In this document: positions 35,412 to 48,552 of the stretch, one piece after another
Position numbering within the stretch: position 1 is the stretch's first letter
How the letters are laid out: each line of letters opens with the position of its first letter
Source of the DNA: Petunia secreta
Taxonomy: Eukaryota; Streptophyta; Magnoliopsida; Solanales; Solanaceae
NCBI GenBank assembly: GCA_029990175.1
Contig: JARKIP010000028.1
Coordinates: 8,868,501-8,932,500 of the forward strand
Length of the DNA stretch: 64,000 nt
Reading direction: 5' to 3'
Translations under genes and position numbers: made by a program
The notes under the pieces: generated by a model
Database searches by the model: none
What the model was told of the DNA's origin: nothing
The model's input: only the letters and a program-made list of their open reading frames with translations

Positions 35412-38400
35412 GTGAGAGCCCCAACAAATAAAATAGCGGGCAAGTATGCAGTGGTCCTCAATCCCACACTGAGGACAAATCCTGAATTGAACCTAGTTGG
35501 GAATGAAAACCCTAATCTTAATATGATTAATCAACTTCACATAATTGTTTGGAATGTTAGGGGTGCTAATAATCCAGAATTTCGTAGGCATTTTGATGCC
35601 TTATTAGAAGTTTATAGACCTCTTATGGTTGCTTTGTTGGAAACCAAAATGGAAGGCCATCACGACCTTAGGGTTCGTTTTAATTTTACTGACTATGTCG
35701 AGGTGCCATCAGTGGGTCGATCAGGAGTACTTCTATGGAAAAATGATGCCATCACTGTCTCTGAGGTGCAGATAAACAGTAATGAGGTTCATGCAATGCT
35801 AAAGGTGAATCATCCTGCTTATAATTTTTATTGGCTATTTTTCATTTTTTTATGCTAGCACTTCTTATTTAAATCGATCATTACTTTGGAATGCCCTAGC
35901 TAATATTTATGATACTTTTAAGGGTCCTTGGTTAGTTAGTGGAGACTTTAATCAAATATTATGTCAATCAGATAAATCAGGGGTAGACCTATTAGGACTG
36001 TGCATGCTAATAGTTTTAGAAAATGTATTAACTATTGTAATCTTATTGATTTAGGATTTAAGGGCCCTAAATATACTTGGTCAAACCATAGTAAAATTAG
36101 GAATAACTTAATAAGAGAAAGGTTGGACCGATGTTTGGCTAACAATGATTGGGTTACTCTCTTTAAGGATGCTTCGATTGTCCACCTCCCTAAAACCTAC
36201 TCGGATCATCACCCTATACTAATCAACCTAATTAAACAGTCTAATGTGCACATTAATAAACCCTTTAGAATTGAGTCAATGTGGATGTCCCATCCGGATT
36301 TTAAAAATGTTATTCATCACGCATGGCTTAATAGGAATTTTCATGATGCTAGAAATACTTTTGAAAATGATATCTCAACCTGGAATAACACCACTTTTGG
36401 CAATATTTTTCAAAAAAAGAAAAAACTGCTTGCTAGAATAAATGGAGTCCAATCTTATCCTAATTATTCTACAAGTATTTTTCTGCATGACTTAGAAATC
36501 AAATTAATTTCAGAATATAAAATATTATTAAAGAATGAAGAGGATTTTTGGCGCCTCAAATCTAGAGTAGATTGGTTAAACTTTGGAAATGCTAATACAA
36601 AAAATTTTCAGGTTTTAACCCTTAATAGACGTAGGAAAAATGCTATTACTCATTTTCAAGATGAAAATGGCTCCATTATTTTTGAACAAGAGGCAGTGGC
36701 AAACCATATTTTAAGTTACTTTGAAAATCTTTATTCCTCGGATCATGCTAGTAGCCCCTCAATTATATAGATCAAAATTCTAGTTGGTATTCAAAAGTGG
36801 ATCTTTCTAGTCTTGATCATCCTTTAAATGACTTAGAAATAACTAAGGCTGTGTTTTCTTTTAGTCCATATAAGGCCCCAGGTCCGGATGGACTCCATCC
36901 TTTCTTTTTAAAAAAATTCTGGAATATTATTGGTAATTCAGTTAAAAAATTTTGTCATCGAGTATTTGCTAGTAGTTCTCTTCCTAGTTACTCTAACACT
37001 ACTTATCTGTGTCTCATTCCAAAATTTAAGAATGCAATTCATCTTAAAGACTTTCGTCCCATTGGTCTTTGCAACACTATCTACAAAATTATAACTAAAA
37101 TTATAGCTAACCGTATCAAACCCTTCCTTGACGAGATCATCAGTCCCAATCAAGCTAGTTTCCTTAAGAATAGGAGAGCCTCTGATAATGCTATTATCAT
37201 TCAGGAATTTGTTAACAAATTTTCTAGAATGAAAGGTAAAAAAGGTGAAATGCTTGTAAAGATTGATCTTGAGAAGGCATTTGATAGAATAGAATGGTCT
37301 TTTATTAAATCTATGCTTGCTTTTTTTAAGTTCCCTCATAATATTTCTAAATTAATTCTGTCTTGCATTGCATCCTCCTCAATGGCTATTCTAGTTAATG
37401 GCTCTAAGACAAAAATTTTCAACCCCTCTAGAGGTATTAGACAAGGAGACCCAATGTCCCCCCTACATTTTTATTTTGTGTCTTGAACTACTTTCAATTT
37501 ATATAAATCACAAAGTCGACCTTAATATTTGGAACCCCATAAAACTCTCCCCTAAGGGTCCAGAATTCTCTCCTCTGTTATTTGCGGATGACATCACTAT
37601 CATGTCCAAAGCAATAGTAAATTCAGATGTAGCTATTAAATCAACCCTTGACCTCTTTTGTAACTTATCTGGGGAGAGAGTTAGTCTGGCTAAATCTAAG
37701 ATCATTTTTTCTAAAAATACTCCTACTTCCCTAACTTGCCATCTAAGTTCCATTCTTGAAATCAAAGTAGGGCATAACTTTGGGAAATATCTAGGCTTCC
37801 CCATTTTAAACTTACAGCCTAAAGCTAAGGATTATCAATTCCTCTTAGATAATTTTCAATCTAAATTGGCAAACTGGAAGTCTAATTTCCTAAACTTAGC
37901 AGGGAGGTCCACCTTAGTAAAGTCTACCCTTAGCACCCTTCCGAATCATATCATGCAATTCCATTTTCTTCCTTCTAAAACCCTTAGGGGTCGTTTGGTT
38001 GCGTGTATAAAGTCTTAATACATGTACTAAAATCCACACTAAATTATTACCATGTTTGGTTGCTTTGGATGGAATTTTAATACTTGCATAAAAATAGTAC
38101 AATGTTTGGTTAGACTTTAAGATATAATACCTGCATAACTTAATGAGGAAATCTATGTATTATTTTATGCGGGGTAGAAGGTGGAATTAATAATGTGGGT
38201 ATTAACAATGTAGGTATTAAAATTTAAAATGACAATATCAACCCTCATAATAATAAAGATAATTTTAAATTATATTTAAGGAGTAACTAAATTATATTAG
38301 TGATTCAAGAAATAATTCCTATAGCTAATATCTACATTACTAATACCCATATTGCTAATACATACATTATTAATACCCGCGTAAACTCTATCTCAACCAA

Positions 38401-40016
38401 ACGACCCGTTAAAGCTCTAGACAAAATCCAAAGGAATTTTATTTAGGGTACCTCAGAGTCTAAAAAGAAATTGCACCTTCTATCTTGGAATGTCATTACA
38501 AAACCTAAGCAGCTTGGAGGGTTATCCATTACTAAAGCTAAAACCAAAAACATGGCCATGATCACTGGGTTGGCCTGGAGACTAGCCTCAAACCCCACTT
38601 CTCTATGGGCCACTACAATTTCTAACAAATATCTTACTAAATCAGAGTCAAAATCTCATTCCTTTATTTGGAAAAATATTATTAAAGGTTGGCCTATATG
38701 TTATCACAATACCCAATGGATTGTAGGTGATGGTAGGAACATTTCTTTTTGGCATCATAACTGGATGGCTAGTTGGTACAACCTTAGAAGCTTGATTAGT
38801 GGCCCCTTCCGGTTAAGAGAAGAAAATCTTAAACTAGCAGATCTCCTAGTAAATAACTCTCTAGACCTCTCTAAAATTTCTTTTCATTTTCCAGAAAATC
38901 TTAGACATTCTATAATTGAATCCTTTTATCTTTCTAATTCTGAGGACTATCCCATTTGGAAGAACTCTAGTAATGGTATCTTCTCCCTAAAGTCCACCTA
39001 CACCTCCATAGAGAATTTCATTAGCAGTGGAAAGGACTTTATTTGGATCTGGAGACTCAATACCCTCAATAAAATAAAATATTTTTTTATGGCAATGCCA
39101 CCATAATCGTCTTCATACTCATCTTTATCTTAGCAAGATTGGTATTAATATCAATCCAGTTTGTGTTATTTGAAATGGTGAGGAAGAGTCCTTATACCAT
39201 ATCTTTCTAGGGTGTTACATAGCCAAAAATTTTTGGAATGATTGTTCTATTGTTTGTAGTCTACCTGACTCCCAAAATTGGCTTGATGATCTATGTAACC
39301 TATCCCCAAATTTAGCTTCTCTTCATTTTAATTGGCTTGAATTTCTCTCCTTTGCTTTATGGAATCTTTCGTTAAATCGTAACAACAATAATATTAATAA
39401 TACGACAAATGATTTATCCTTTAGTAATGTTAAATCTAAAGTTGTAGAGTATAAATTATTTACTTCAAAGGAGATTAGCCCTAACCATCTTGTTCACATC
39501 AATTCAAAATGGCATCCTCCTTCGTCAAACTTTATTAAGTTAAACACCGATGGCGCTTTCAACTCTTCTAATAAAAAGGCTAGTATTGGGGGTGTTTTTC
39601 GTAACTCTAATGGAGATTGGATTCTAGGCTACCATAAAAAAATTCAGGGCCTACATCCTATGCATGTTGAATTAATGGCATTACATTATGGTCTTACCTT
39701 AGCCACTAATCAGAATTAGTCTCACCTTGAAGTGGAAACAGACTCCACAAATTTAATTCATCTTTTGGATAAACCTGACCCTACTTACTCTTCTATTGTG
39801 CTCAAATGCAGGTTAATGATGTGCTCCCTCCAAATAACCACAATCAGGCATAGCTTTCGGCAGGGTAACAAGGTTGCGCACCTTCTAGCGCAAGAAGCTC
39901 CAGATATGTCCAAAAACTCAACTACCTATCACTATGCAGTGCCACCTAATTTTGTCCAACATGCTCTATGGGAAGATAGCGTGGGCATGACTTTTTTTTT
40001 CCACAATATCGGATAG
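35412..40016 (+). pseudogene. LINE ORF2 (endonuclease, reverse transcriptase, RNase H), broken
   Basis: The APE-type endonuclease starts around 35540 (IIVWNVRGANNPEF, ETKMEG, then GDFNQIL near 35940 and SDHHPILI near 36200). RT motifs follow: KAPGPDGLHPFF, FRPIGLCNTIYKII, KIDLEKAFDRIEW, GIRQGDPMSP and the catalytic FADDITIM near 37580. The zinc-binding region (WQCHHNRLH) is near 39090, and an RNase H (KLNTDGAF ... EVETDS) spans 39540-39760. Single-base indels are visible at about 35846, 35983, 36767 and 37458. Stops replace codons near 39170 and at 39717-39719. The MITE at 37987-38408 splits the part after RT. The ORF was one frame originally. Confidence 0.8.
37984..38411. mobile_element. Tourist-like MITE inserted in LINE ORF2 (422 bp plus TTA duplications)
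   Basis: The MITE 37987-38408 has terminal repeats GGGTCGTTTGGTTG and CAACCAAACGACCC with one mismatched outermost base. It is flanked by TTA at 37984-37986 and 38409-38411. Removing it with one TTA restores the LINE reading frame exactly (ACC CTT AAA GCT). TTA duplications and this TIR type fit PIF/Harbinger. It is the same family as 5607-6036. Confidence 0.9.
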
Positions 40017-40484
40017 TAATCTTAAATATCTTGCTAAGTTAGGAAACCTAAATATGCTTAATGCAATCTCTTCTAATTCCTATGCTAGTTTTTGTATTAA
40101 TGCGGGTCAACTTAATAGCCGCATGAACTCTCTTTGTAATCCTTCTTAGTCTTTGCTATATTAATGGAATCTTGTTTTAACCAAAAAAAAAATAATAATA
40201 ATAAAAAATTCTTCACGAAAAGGGGAGCAACTCAAGAATGACAAAGGGACCGAGTAATCTGCTAGGATCTGCCTGAAACTCAAAATGGATTCAGATTTAT
40301 CCAGGGAAAGGGGGCTGTGGGCAACTTATATTAAACTCAATTGGGAGTTTCAACAATCTCAGTTTACAAAAGCCTTCTCTTTAGAACAAAGAATGCCCCT
40401 CTAGCTCGGCATGTCTGATAATATTCTATATACAAGCGCATTCACAGGGAGAAAAAGAAAATTGGAGAGAAACAGACGCTTAAG

Positions 40485-43400
40485 TTACAAGCTCAAGGCT
40501 CTTGAAGGAGCCTCAGACTCTGAATCCAAGTCTTCTTTTGTTGCTTCCGTTGTTTCCTAAAAAAAAAGAAGATAAATTACTCAAATCTACACTCACAATT
40601 CTTACACGAGTGCATGAAAAATCTTGTGCAAACAGCCCTCTTGATTCACACGTTTCTCCACTTTTTGGCGAAGATTGAGTTTTGTCATACAAATCCATAT
40701 AACTGACCATCAGAGAGCAAACAGAACGATGTTCCAGATAAAAGGAAACCCGTATATACGAGTAGAAAGACTATAAAAGTGGAGGGATAGGCGACTCACT
40801 AATGATTTAAGCAACTTACAACATCTCATTATTTTGGTCCACAAAACTCATGTTTAATTGGTTAAGGGTCTTTGGTTAATGATCTTATATTTTTATTATA
40901 GACAAAATAAAACATCGAAGCAAATTATTCATACCAGGAACTATGAAGAATAAAGGTAGAAGGCATTCAAACACTGTGAATATGATCTGATTTGCGTAAT
41001 TAGTGAAGCATTTGATATGCTGAAGTGGTTCTGTTCCCCATGATTGAGCCTTAGCCCTTAAGTTTTGATCTCAGATATGATAGAATAGAAGCAAAACTGA
41101 TATCTTTTGCAGAATTGCAAAACAATCAGTTAAAGGCAACAGTTTTTTTTCTCCTGATGAAATCAAATTTTAATAGAGTAATAGAAAGGGCAAGAAAAAC
41201 TGAAGTAAAGGATCACTGAACTCCTTAAATGGAGCACTGAAGTAGAGGAAATTGCAAGCTGGTCAATCCTAGGCATGCATTATAAATTGCAGGCACTACC
41301 TCTCAAGATAATCAGATTCGGCTGGCTGATAGCAAGTTGTCATAAAATGCCTATCTAAATGGAAGGAGACATACCATTGTCATTGTTGATTCAGAAGGAC
41401 AAGAACGATGCTCCAGCCCACTGTTTCCATGAAGAACTTTTGCTCCACATCCAGATGTATCAGCTGTTCCGACAGCCTCTTCATCAACCAAGACCACATC
41501 TATGAAGTCTTCATCTGGCTTGCTTCCAGGAACCTGTGAACAACATTCAGGATATGTTTATGAGTACAGCGCCTTACACAAAGGATCCTCTGAGTGCTAT
41601 GTTGACAATCGATTGAAAAGTGCTACGTAAAGATGAATATTTTTTAGAACGGAAAGGCTGGGTTGAAATCAGAGGCAGACTAGCCTAACATACCATGTTT
41701 CACCAAAGCACTATTTTGGGAATGTGATGCAGCATGAAAAAGCAATTAAGCAAGGGTTCAAATAATACAGAGTCATAAAGGTTTGAGTGAAAAAGCATTT
41801 CTGTAGAAGCTGTTGGAGCATTTGAAACACTATTAAGCCTAACTTAGGCACATTTAAACAAGAAAGCAAATATTACTATGTTTCAGGTAATACCAAAAGC
41901 AGGTACTTCAAAAGCTACCACACCCACAAACAGCCACGAAGTATGACATGTCCTAAAACAACCCGGAGATATGAACAAAATGTGCATCAGAAAATCAGGA
42001 AATATTTTGAACAAGAAACTAATATCAAAAGCTTATACTGTTCCTAATCTTTTTTAATAACCGTGGTCTCCAGGCAACCTTAAACTGTTCCTACTTTCAA
42101 ATAAAAAGTGATTTATTTCTTCCCCCTCACGTACCCTAGCCTCAATGTGATTGAACAAAATGGTGAGATAATTATCCAAGCTCTTCCAGTATGAATGCCG
42201 TAAAAGTTAGGATGCCATGCAATACCTCAAACATGGCTTCAGTCAAAATACTTTCTAATATCGATCTTAAACCTCGGGCACCAGTGTTTTTGGCAATGGC
42301 TTTCTTGGCAATAAGTTGAAGTGCCTTCTCAGTAAACTGTAATTTGACCTGTAAAATCAAAACAAATCATTTTTAGGTAAGTTTGAGATCCTTTGATCCA
42401 GCTTATCAGAATGAAGTATATCATGCATCAAAGCTAAATAGAACCGGAATAAAAGTATACATTATTCAAGTTGAACATTTGCTTGTACTGCTTGCAAAGA
42501 GCATTTTTGGGTTCCGTGAGAACCTGCAGAGTGAAAATCAGGATCCGAGACCAAAAGGGGGTAAAAAGTAAGTAAGAAACAGTATGAAAGGAGAATACAA
42601 AAGAGAACATCAACTTCTAATATCCTCTTTCATCATCAAGCAGCCTATAACTTTTTCTCCTTTACTCGGTGGTCCAAGGCATGCAAACTGAGAGACAAAC
42701 TACTTCCCAAATGCATGCAAATTGAAACACAAACGGTATTCTCTCAACACAATAAACACATATTCTGCTAGTTGGTTTCTCTATCCAATTTTTAACCTAC
42801 TAAGTGTAAGAATAGCATTTGGTCAAAAGTACTTGAAATCAGATATTTGAATTAGTGTTACAAGCCAGAGTGTACTTTTGATATAGGTTATAATTGTAAT
42901 GAATCTGAAAGGAATTCGAGGATTATTGCAGAAGTTCAATAATGAAATGGTTTGCAGGAGGCGGAGCTGAACAAGCTGATCCTCATCCAGTGAAAAGAGT
43001 AGACAAACCTGAACAAGCTGATCCTCATCCAGTGAAGACAAACTCACTAAAACTGGAAACCGCCCCACAAATTCAGGTATGAGTCCGTATGCAGTGAGAT
43101 CATCACTTTCTACCTAGATAACAGAAAGCAATGTCAATAACTGCTTCAGATGCATTTTGGTATCTAAAGTTCCAGAGAATACAGACTCGAGAAATCATTA
43201 AATTTACAAAAGATGCTGATTCCGAAAAGAAAACTACACTCAAGAGTCACAGAGATCTCCTCACAGATTCCAACAGTGATGACGTCACTGCAGCATCAGT
43301 TATACCACCAACTCTCATGTTCGCCCGAACTGGTGCTCCGAATCCAATTGAAGAATCTTGACGTCTGCGAGAAAGGGAATGATAAGTTGAACCATAAAAT

Positions 43401-46400
43401 ATCACTTAATCTCTGTGTTTTACGAGTTTACTCAAGTTCGATGGAACTACCTTTCTGAAATGGTCTTCTCTAGACCAACAAAAGCTCCACCACAGATGAA
43501 AAGGATGTCTTTAGTGTCTATCTACAAGTTAGCATATGGAAAAATATATAGTGCAGTCAGCGTCTAGAAAGAACAGCGATGAGACAAATAACAAGAAAGT
43601 AACTACCATCTTGTTACAGTATTACAACAAGAAAGTAACTACCATCTTGTTACAGTATTACATCATTCCCAGCCATTGATGCTAGGTTTTTTTTTTTTTT
43701 TTTGACGCTAGGTTCATACACCAGTATTATGAATTGACTTCCTGCCTCACTATCCATGTGCAGTTTATTAGAAGACTTCCCCTTTCTTTTTGTTGAATAT
43801 GTCATTGTCTGACTTTTAATTCATCTGTCAAAACAAATTCTCCCAGAAAACATTTTCTCCACGCCTAACTTCAGCAAATTGATTTAAAAGCACTAAACTA
43901 TATTACCAACCAAAGAGATAGTAGCAAGTGCTTTTTCCCATTAACCTGTTAGCCAGCAATTTTTAGAAAAGGAAAAGTACATGAAAAGAGGATTTACTAG
44001 ATCAAGTATACCTGAATAGTATCGCCATGTGGATGCTTCCGTGCTCTATTGTCGGGTACACTAAGAATCTGAAGAAGAAAATAAAGATAAATTGAGCAAC
44101 TGAAATTATTTATCAAACAAATGCTTCAAAGGAGATCATATTTGATGTCAAGGAACTACAGGCACGACTCTGTACTTATTTTTAAAAGAGTAATAATCAA
44201 TTGGAACAAACAGATGATCTAATTTGCTCTAAATACTTACAGTTCCTTCGAGCATCTTCAGCAGCGCCTGTTGGACGCCCTCCCCAGATACATCTCTGCC
44301 AATGTTCAGGCTCTCAGCCTACGCAGATGACTGATGAGAATGACCACTTTAAAATCAATGATCCAAATACACAAAGTAAATGCTTTCCAGACCTTTTTTG
44401 TTATTTTATCAACTTCATCTATGTAGACAATCCCTTGTTGAGCAGCTTCGACATTGAAGTCAGCAGCCTAAAAACAACCAAGAACTCCAAAATTCATAAA
44501 TTGAATGACTTTTGCTGATAACGCAAACGGCAAGAAGATTACAAAAGATAACCTGTAAGTTTGCCTATTAGCAAAGATAACGAAAGCAGGAGCCTGAGAT
44601 GTGGGATATATATCATGTGCAAAAACAATACATGATACACAGATCAGATAGGTGACAGACATGAAACAGAAAAGATGAAAAGTAAGCAACTTATAGAAGC
44701 AATAGCGCAATGCCAACTTGCCATGACCTGTTATTCTGTCAAATCAAGTATTTAGACACAGTTAATATCACACTTACCTCTATTAGGTTATACTTTCCGA
44801 ATGCACATCAAATGGTATCATAATCTTAATCAGAAAAGAACTTAGGTCAACTAGTGCATATCTACCATGTTAATGATATATCAAACTGCAATGCTATAAT
44901 AATCCCTACATATATCAAAAATTTGAAATAAAATCGCAAAGAGAATCGCAGAGAGAATCACAAGTAGTAGTACCCAAGATCAAGAGTTTTATTCAGAGAA
45001 AAATTTGACCATTGGTATATCACAAAACACTGAAGTCAGAAAGTACATTGAAAAGATTGCACAAGGTAGAAAGTGCTACTTATTGAGTCTATCAATATTG
45101 AAAACACAGATGAATTGTCTGCAACTTGCTCTACAGATGTCAGACCATTTATTTTATCTAACTCCAATGACTATGCTTTGAAAGATCATTAATAAGATGA
45201 GCTGACTATATAGACTGGGCAATAATAGAATGAAGATTCATACCGCGAGTAATTTGTACAATACAGATTCCACATCCTCGCCAACATAACCTGCCTATGG
45301 AGAGAAAGATGGATACGTACTCATAATTTGCATGGTATAAATACAAATAAGAAAAGGTAAAATAAACTAAAATTTCATTTCACCTCCTTAGAGAAACAGA
45401 ATGACTTAAAGATGGTCCACACACTAAGAACCAAGAAAACTCAAAAACTAAAGGTCATCACAGCACAATGGTGTCCAAGATTAAAAAGAAGTAAAACAAG
45501 ATTTTTTGTGATGCATTATGCATATGGCCCTAATAATTAGACAACAGTCAAGATGGCATCCAACCAACTCCACGACTACACTCTAACTTTTAATATGCAA
45601 AAAAGGAAAATAATTTTTTTTTTCATTCTCAAATTAGACAAGTGCACAGCAATTCAACAAGTAGATTTTATTAGACAAGTTAATGACCAAAATTAAAGAA
45701 CTTTGAGAAATTTCTATGCCAAAGAAGCTAGTCCAGTTCATCAGTAATCTCTCCTTTTTACCCTTCTTTAGAACACATTTGAGTTGAAATGATTAGATCC
45801 AAGGTCATGTCACTTCAAAATAATTTTATAAACCTTTCTCTGTAGTGTTGAGTTCATAAGTGGAAAACTACACAATTATGAGCTGCTTCTATTTAATTCT
45901 CGAGAACAAAGGGAAAATGAAGCGAAAAACTATTGCAAACCTGCCTGTGTTAATGTCGTTGCATCTGCAATTACAAAAGGAACATTGACGAGACGAGCTA
46001 GTGTCTTTGCAAGTAATGTTTTCCCTGTCCTTTCATTCACAGAAAACAGAAGTTAGAACACAATAAACAATTAAGTCTGTTGAAGCTACCATTCTAAACA
46101 GATGAATCAGATATCATACCTGAACCAGTGGGGCCCATCAATAAGACATTGCTTTTGTCTAACTCAACTAAGTCATTATCAAAATTTTCGACATCATCTC
46201 TAACCTTAACCAAATCTGAACCTGACCTGACATGACCATCAGTATTATCATTATAGAATGCATTATAATATCTATCAGTGCCCAAAAAGAAAAAAGAAAA
46301 AAAGCACTTCACTATTACTGTTTGCTTTAAATTTTCTTCTTATGCTCATAATTACAATGCATCATCTACAAGATATGCTACAATACATTCAACAATATCT

Positions 46401-48552
46401 GAACACAAAAAATCCCAAGGATGACTTAACCAAAAAATAAAAGAACCATTAACCTCAAGGATTTTCTCATGTCCTATTCTCGTGACACATTTTTGTTGAA
46501 GGACTTCGTTTGTCCCTCTATTGGTACACTAATTCCTATTCAATAACCACTATTACCGAAAGATGGAACAAGAAGTGGTTATACTCATTTCTCTTCAAAT
46601 GAAAATGGTCAGAGTCTAATCTGACCTCCAAATGGGTTCTATGTGTCAGTGTTTTTCTTCTACAAGATAAACCTTGTGACGTCCTGATTTGTGGGCCAAA
46701 AACACGTCACCGGCACCTAATCTTACAACCTATGCGTTGCCTAGATCGGGTCAGCCTCCTAACGTCTGCCTAGCGAAACAAGTGTCAAAGGGAACTCAAG
46801 ATGCAAAGACACATGAAATGGGGAAGAAGGCACTCTTCTATTATCACAATAGTATGCTTACAAAGTATACAAGGTGCTGAAACTATTTACAAAGGGGGAA
46901 CTAATTGGACACATCGGATTCTTGGTCACCCTTTTGTTGCTAATTTCTTTTGTGCTTGAACAGAATCCTATTAAATAACTACCAAGTCCCTTTTGATTTT
47001 CATGAGCACCCAATGATTTTTTTTTACCAATTGTTTACCCACCAAGGCTTTCACAAATGGGAAGGTATCAACTAGTGTTTTTTCTTTCATTGAGGTTAGA
47101 ACCTGAAACCTCATGGTTCTCCTCCCACTTGATTGACCACTAGGCCACTCCCTTGGTTGCATCATGAATACATTTACTTGTCATACGATTGAAGCATCTA
47201 AGGAGAAATCAAAGTTTCTTTTGAGATTGTTCATGACAAGCAAAAAGTAAGCAGTTAAAGCAAACGACTATTTAGATGGCATGGCCGATCAGAGGATCAA
47301 AACTCTCCACTATGGTGAGACATCATCACAAGTTGGAATCATGTTAGCTAGATGATATATGTCATTCAATAACATATGCTACTTACTTTATATTCAAAGA
47401 GGAATGAAATATTCGTTTATAATGGTTGTAAACTGCAACAGAGAGCACCTGCAAGATTGAGAATATCAAGACATTAAGACTAAAATTGAATGCTACTCAC
47501 TAGAAACACATTCCCCGACCCCAAAAAAAGACAAGAACTTTTTTTATAACCCAGAAATCCTTGAGTGACCGTGGCACACAGCTCAAGGCTTGGTAGATAA
47601 TGGGCCTGCCCTCTAGCTTTTTGAAACTAAAATACCAATGGTTGTATATGACAGTGTTCAAACTTGTGACACGCACCTAACCCACAAATCATAAGCTGAG
47701 CTTTTACAATAAGACCTAAGCACGGGAGGGCCAAACAAGCCAAGAATCAATCTTGCCAAGTATGACCCCTTACTATCTAACCACACTTCACCTATCCAAT
47801 TATGTACATTAGCAAATAATGGAATCAAAGAGAAAGCGACAACAAAGATTACCTACCTTCTTAGCTCTCACTTGCCCAACAACAAATTGATCAAGCCCTT
47901 TACATATCTCCTTTGGTGTAGGCAACTCAATCCCCAAATTAGCACCTCCCCAACACCCCTCCTCTTCCTTCTTCACTTCCGGAACCGCCTCTGGAACCTT
48001 CTCCGTTTCAACATCACCATCACTAGTCCCACTATAAGACCTCAACTTTTCCCAAATCTTACCATCACTCTTCCCACAACTCCCTTCCACTTCACCACCA
48101 TCACTCTCTTTCTCACCTCCTTTCACTCTCCCAATCTCAATAAAACTCCCGTGCAACGGCTCCAACTTTATCGGCCTAAAGTAAAACGCCGTCCTGCAAT
48201 GAGGACACAAATTCACCGCCTGATAAATCCCCGTCTCCCCGGCCGTAATCGACAACGGCCGGTTGGAGAACAACACTGTCATAAGTTTCGAACAGCGGGG
48301 GCAGTTCACCTCCGCTTTTATATGATCGTAATTGTCTGAACTCCCTTCCCATTTATGCCTAAACCCTAACCTAGAACGTTCTAATTGAAACCCTAACCCT
48401 GTTCTAGAAACTTCGAAGAGCGAGGGTTTTGGTCTGGGCTTGAGGGAAGAATAAGTGGAGAAATGGAATTTGGAATTTGATAGGGGAAAAAGAGATATTT
48501 TGAAAGTGAAATTGTTATGGAGCTTTGATTTGTATCTGAATATGGCAGACAT
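40485..48552 (-). CDS. CLPX: CLPX, mitochondrial ATP-dependent Clp protease ATPase subunit (15 exons)
   Basis: ClpX unfolds substrates with ATP and feeds them to ClpP in the mitochondrial matrix. Exons (minus): 48552-47857, 47448-47387, 46226-46120, 46024-45941, 45290-45244, 44467-44393, 44318-44241, 44068-44012, 43521-43451, 43364-43265, 43113-43009, 42523-42461, 42348-42226, 41533-41375, 40556-40485; 1899 nt, 632 aa plus stop, one frame, all GT-AG. The N-terminus is basic and Ser-rich like a mitochondrial presequence. A zinc finger has CPRC at 84-87 and CPHC at 116-119. Walker A is GPTGSGKT at 284-291, the pore loop GYVG at 317-320, Walker B IVYIDE at 345-350, the ClpP-binding IGF loop at 432-434, the Arg-finger region EFVGR at 473-477 and sensor-2 GARGLR at 538-543. 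All key residues are present, so it should be functional. Confidence 0.95.
41534..42225. other. CLPX intron 13, no gene seen
   Basis: The intron is 692 bp and AT-rich, with no recognised feature. Confidence 0.55.
42967..43050. repeat. 42-bp tandem duplication across a CLPX exon end
   Basis: The last 28 bases of coding exon 11 (minus strand, encoding about SLDEDQLVQ) are repeated just inside the following intron, at 42967-42994. Only the exonic copy is followed by a GT donor (GTTTGT); the second is followed by CTCC. The wild-type protein is therefore still encoded. Confidence 0.85.
43590..43661. repeat. Two perfect tandem copies of a 36-bp unit
   Basis: A unit starting AACAAGAAAGTAACTACC occurs twice back to back (43590-43625 and 43626-43661) in the 490-bp CLPX intron 8. 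No other feature was found in that intron. Confidence 0.9.
44468..45243. other. CLPX intron 5, no gene seen
   Basis: The intron is 776 bp, AT-rich and without a recognisable gene or transposon. Confidence 0.55.
45291..45940. other. CLPX intron 4, no gene seen
   Basis: The intron is 650 bp. Its donor follows CAGGCAG, a position where a GC donor five bases earlier could also be imagined, but the GT choice keeps the conserved QAGYVGED frame. Confidence 0.55.
46227..47386. other. CLPX intron 2 with repeat insertions
   Basis: This 1.16-kb intron holds the SINE at 47020-47162. A GC-richer stretch at 46670-46830 (TGATTTGTGGGCC, CACGTCACCGG) looks repeat-derived, but I cannot name it. No gene is present. 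Confidence 0.5.
47020..47162 (-). mobile_element. SINE, TS-like family of Solanaceae
   Basis: On the minus strand a tRNA-related head has an A box (TGGCCTAGTGGTCAATCA) and a B-box region (GGTTTCAGGTTCTAACCTC), followed by AAAAACACTAG and AAGCCTTGGTGGG. I recognise these phrases from the tobacco TS SINE group. The 3' part is truncated or diverged. It has no coding capacity and lies in CLPX intron 2. Confidence 0.75.

Larger units (their letters stand above)
32888..40207 (+). mobile_element. L1-type LINE with RNase H domain, decayed, interrupted by a MITE
   Basis: The order is a leader, an ORF1 with a DUF4283-like gag domain, an ORF2 with endonuclease, reverse transcriptase, zinc-binding region and RNase H, then an A-rich tail (about 40180-40207). 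The flanks carry an 8-bp candidate target duplication ATTCTTCA at 32880-32887 and 40208-40215. It looks nearly full-length, about 6.9 kb without the 422-bp MITE at 37987-38408. Several 1-bp frameshifts and stops make it non-functional. Its 3' end is 270 bp from the CLPX stop codon. Confidence 0.85.

Noticed and set aside
45941..45946. GC donor (CAG|GCAGGT) in CLPX exon 4
   Set aside because: Using the GT five bases later gives the conserved QAGYVGED reading with the next exon, so no unusual donor is needed.
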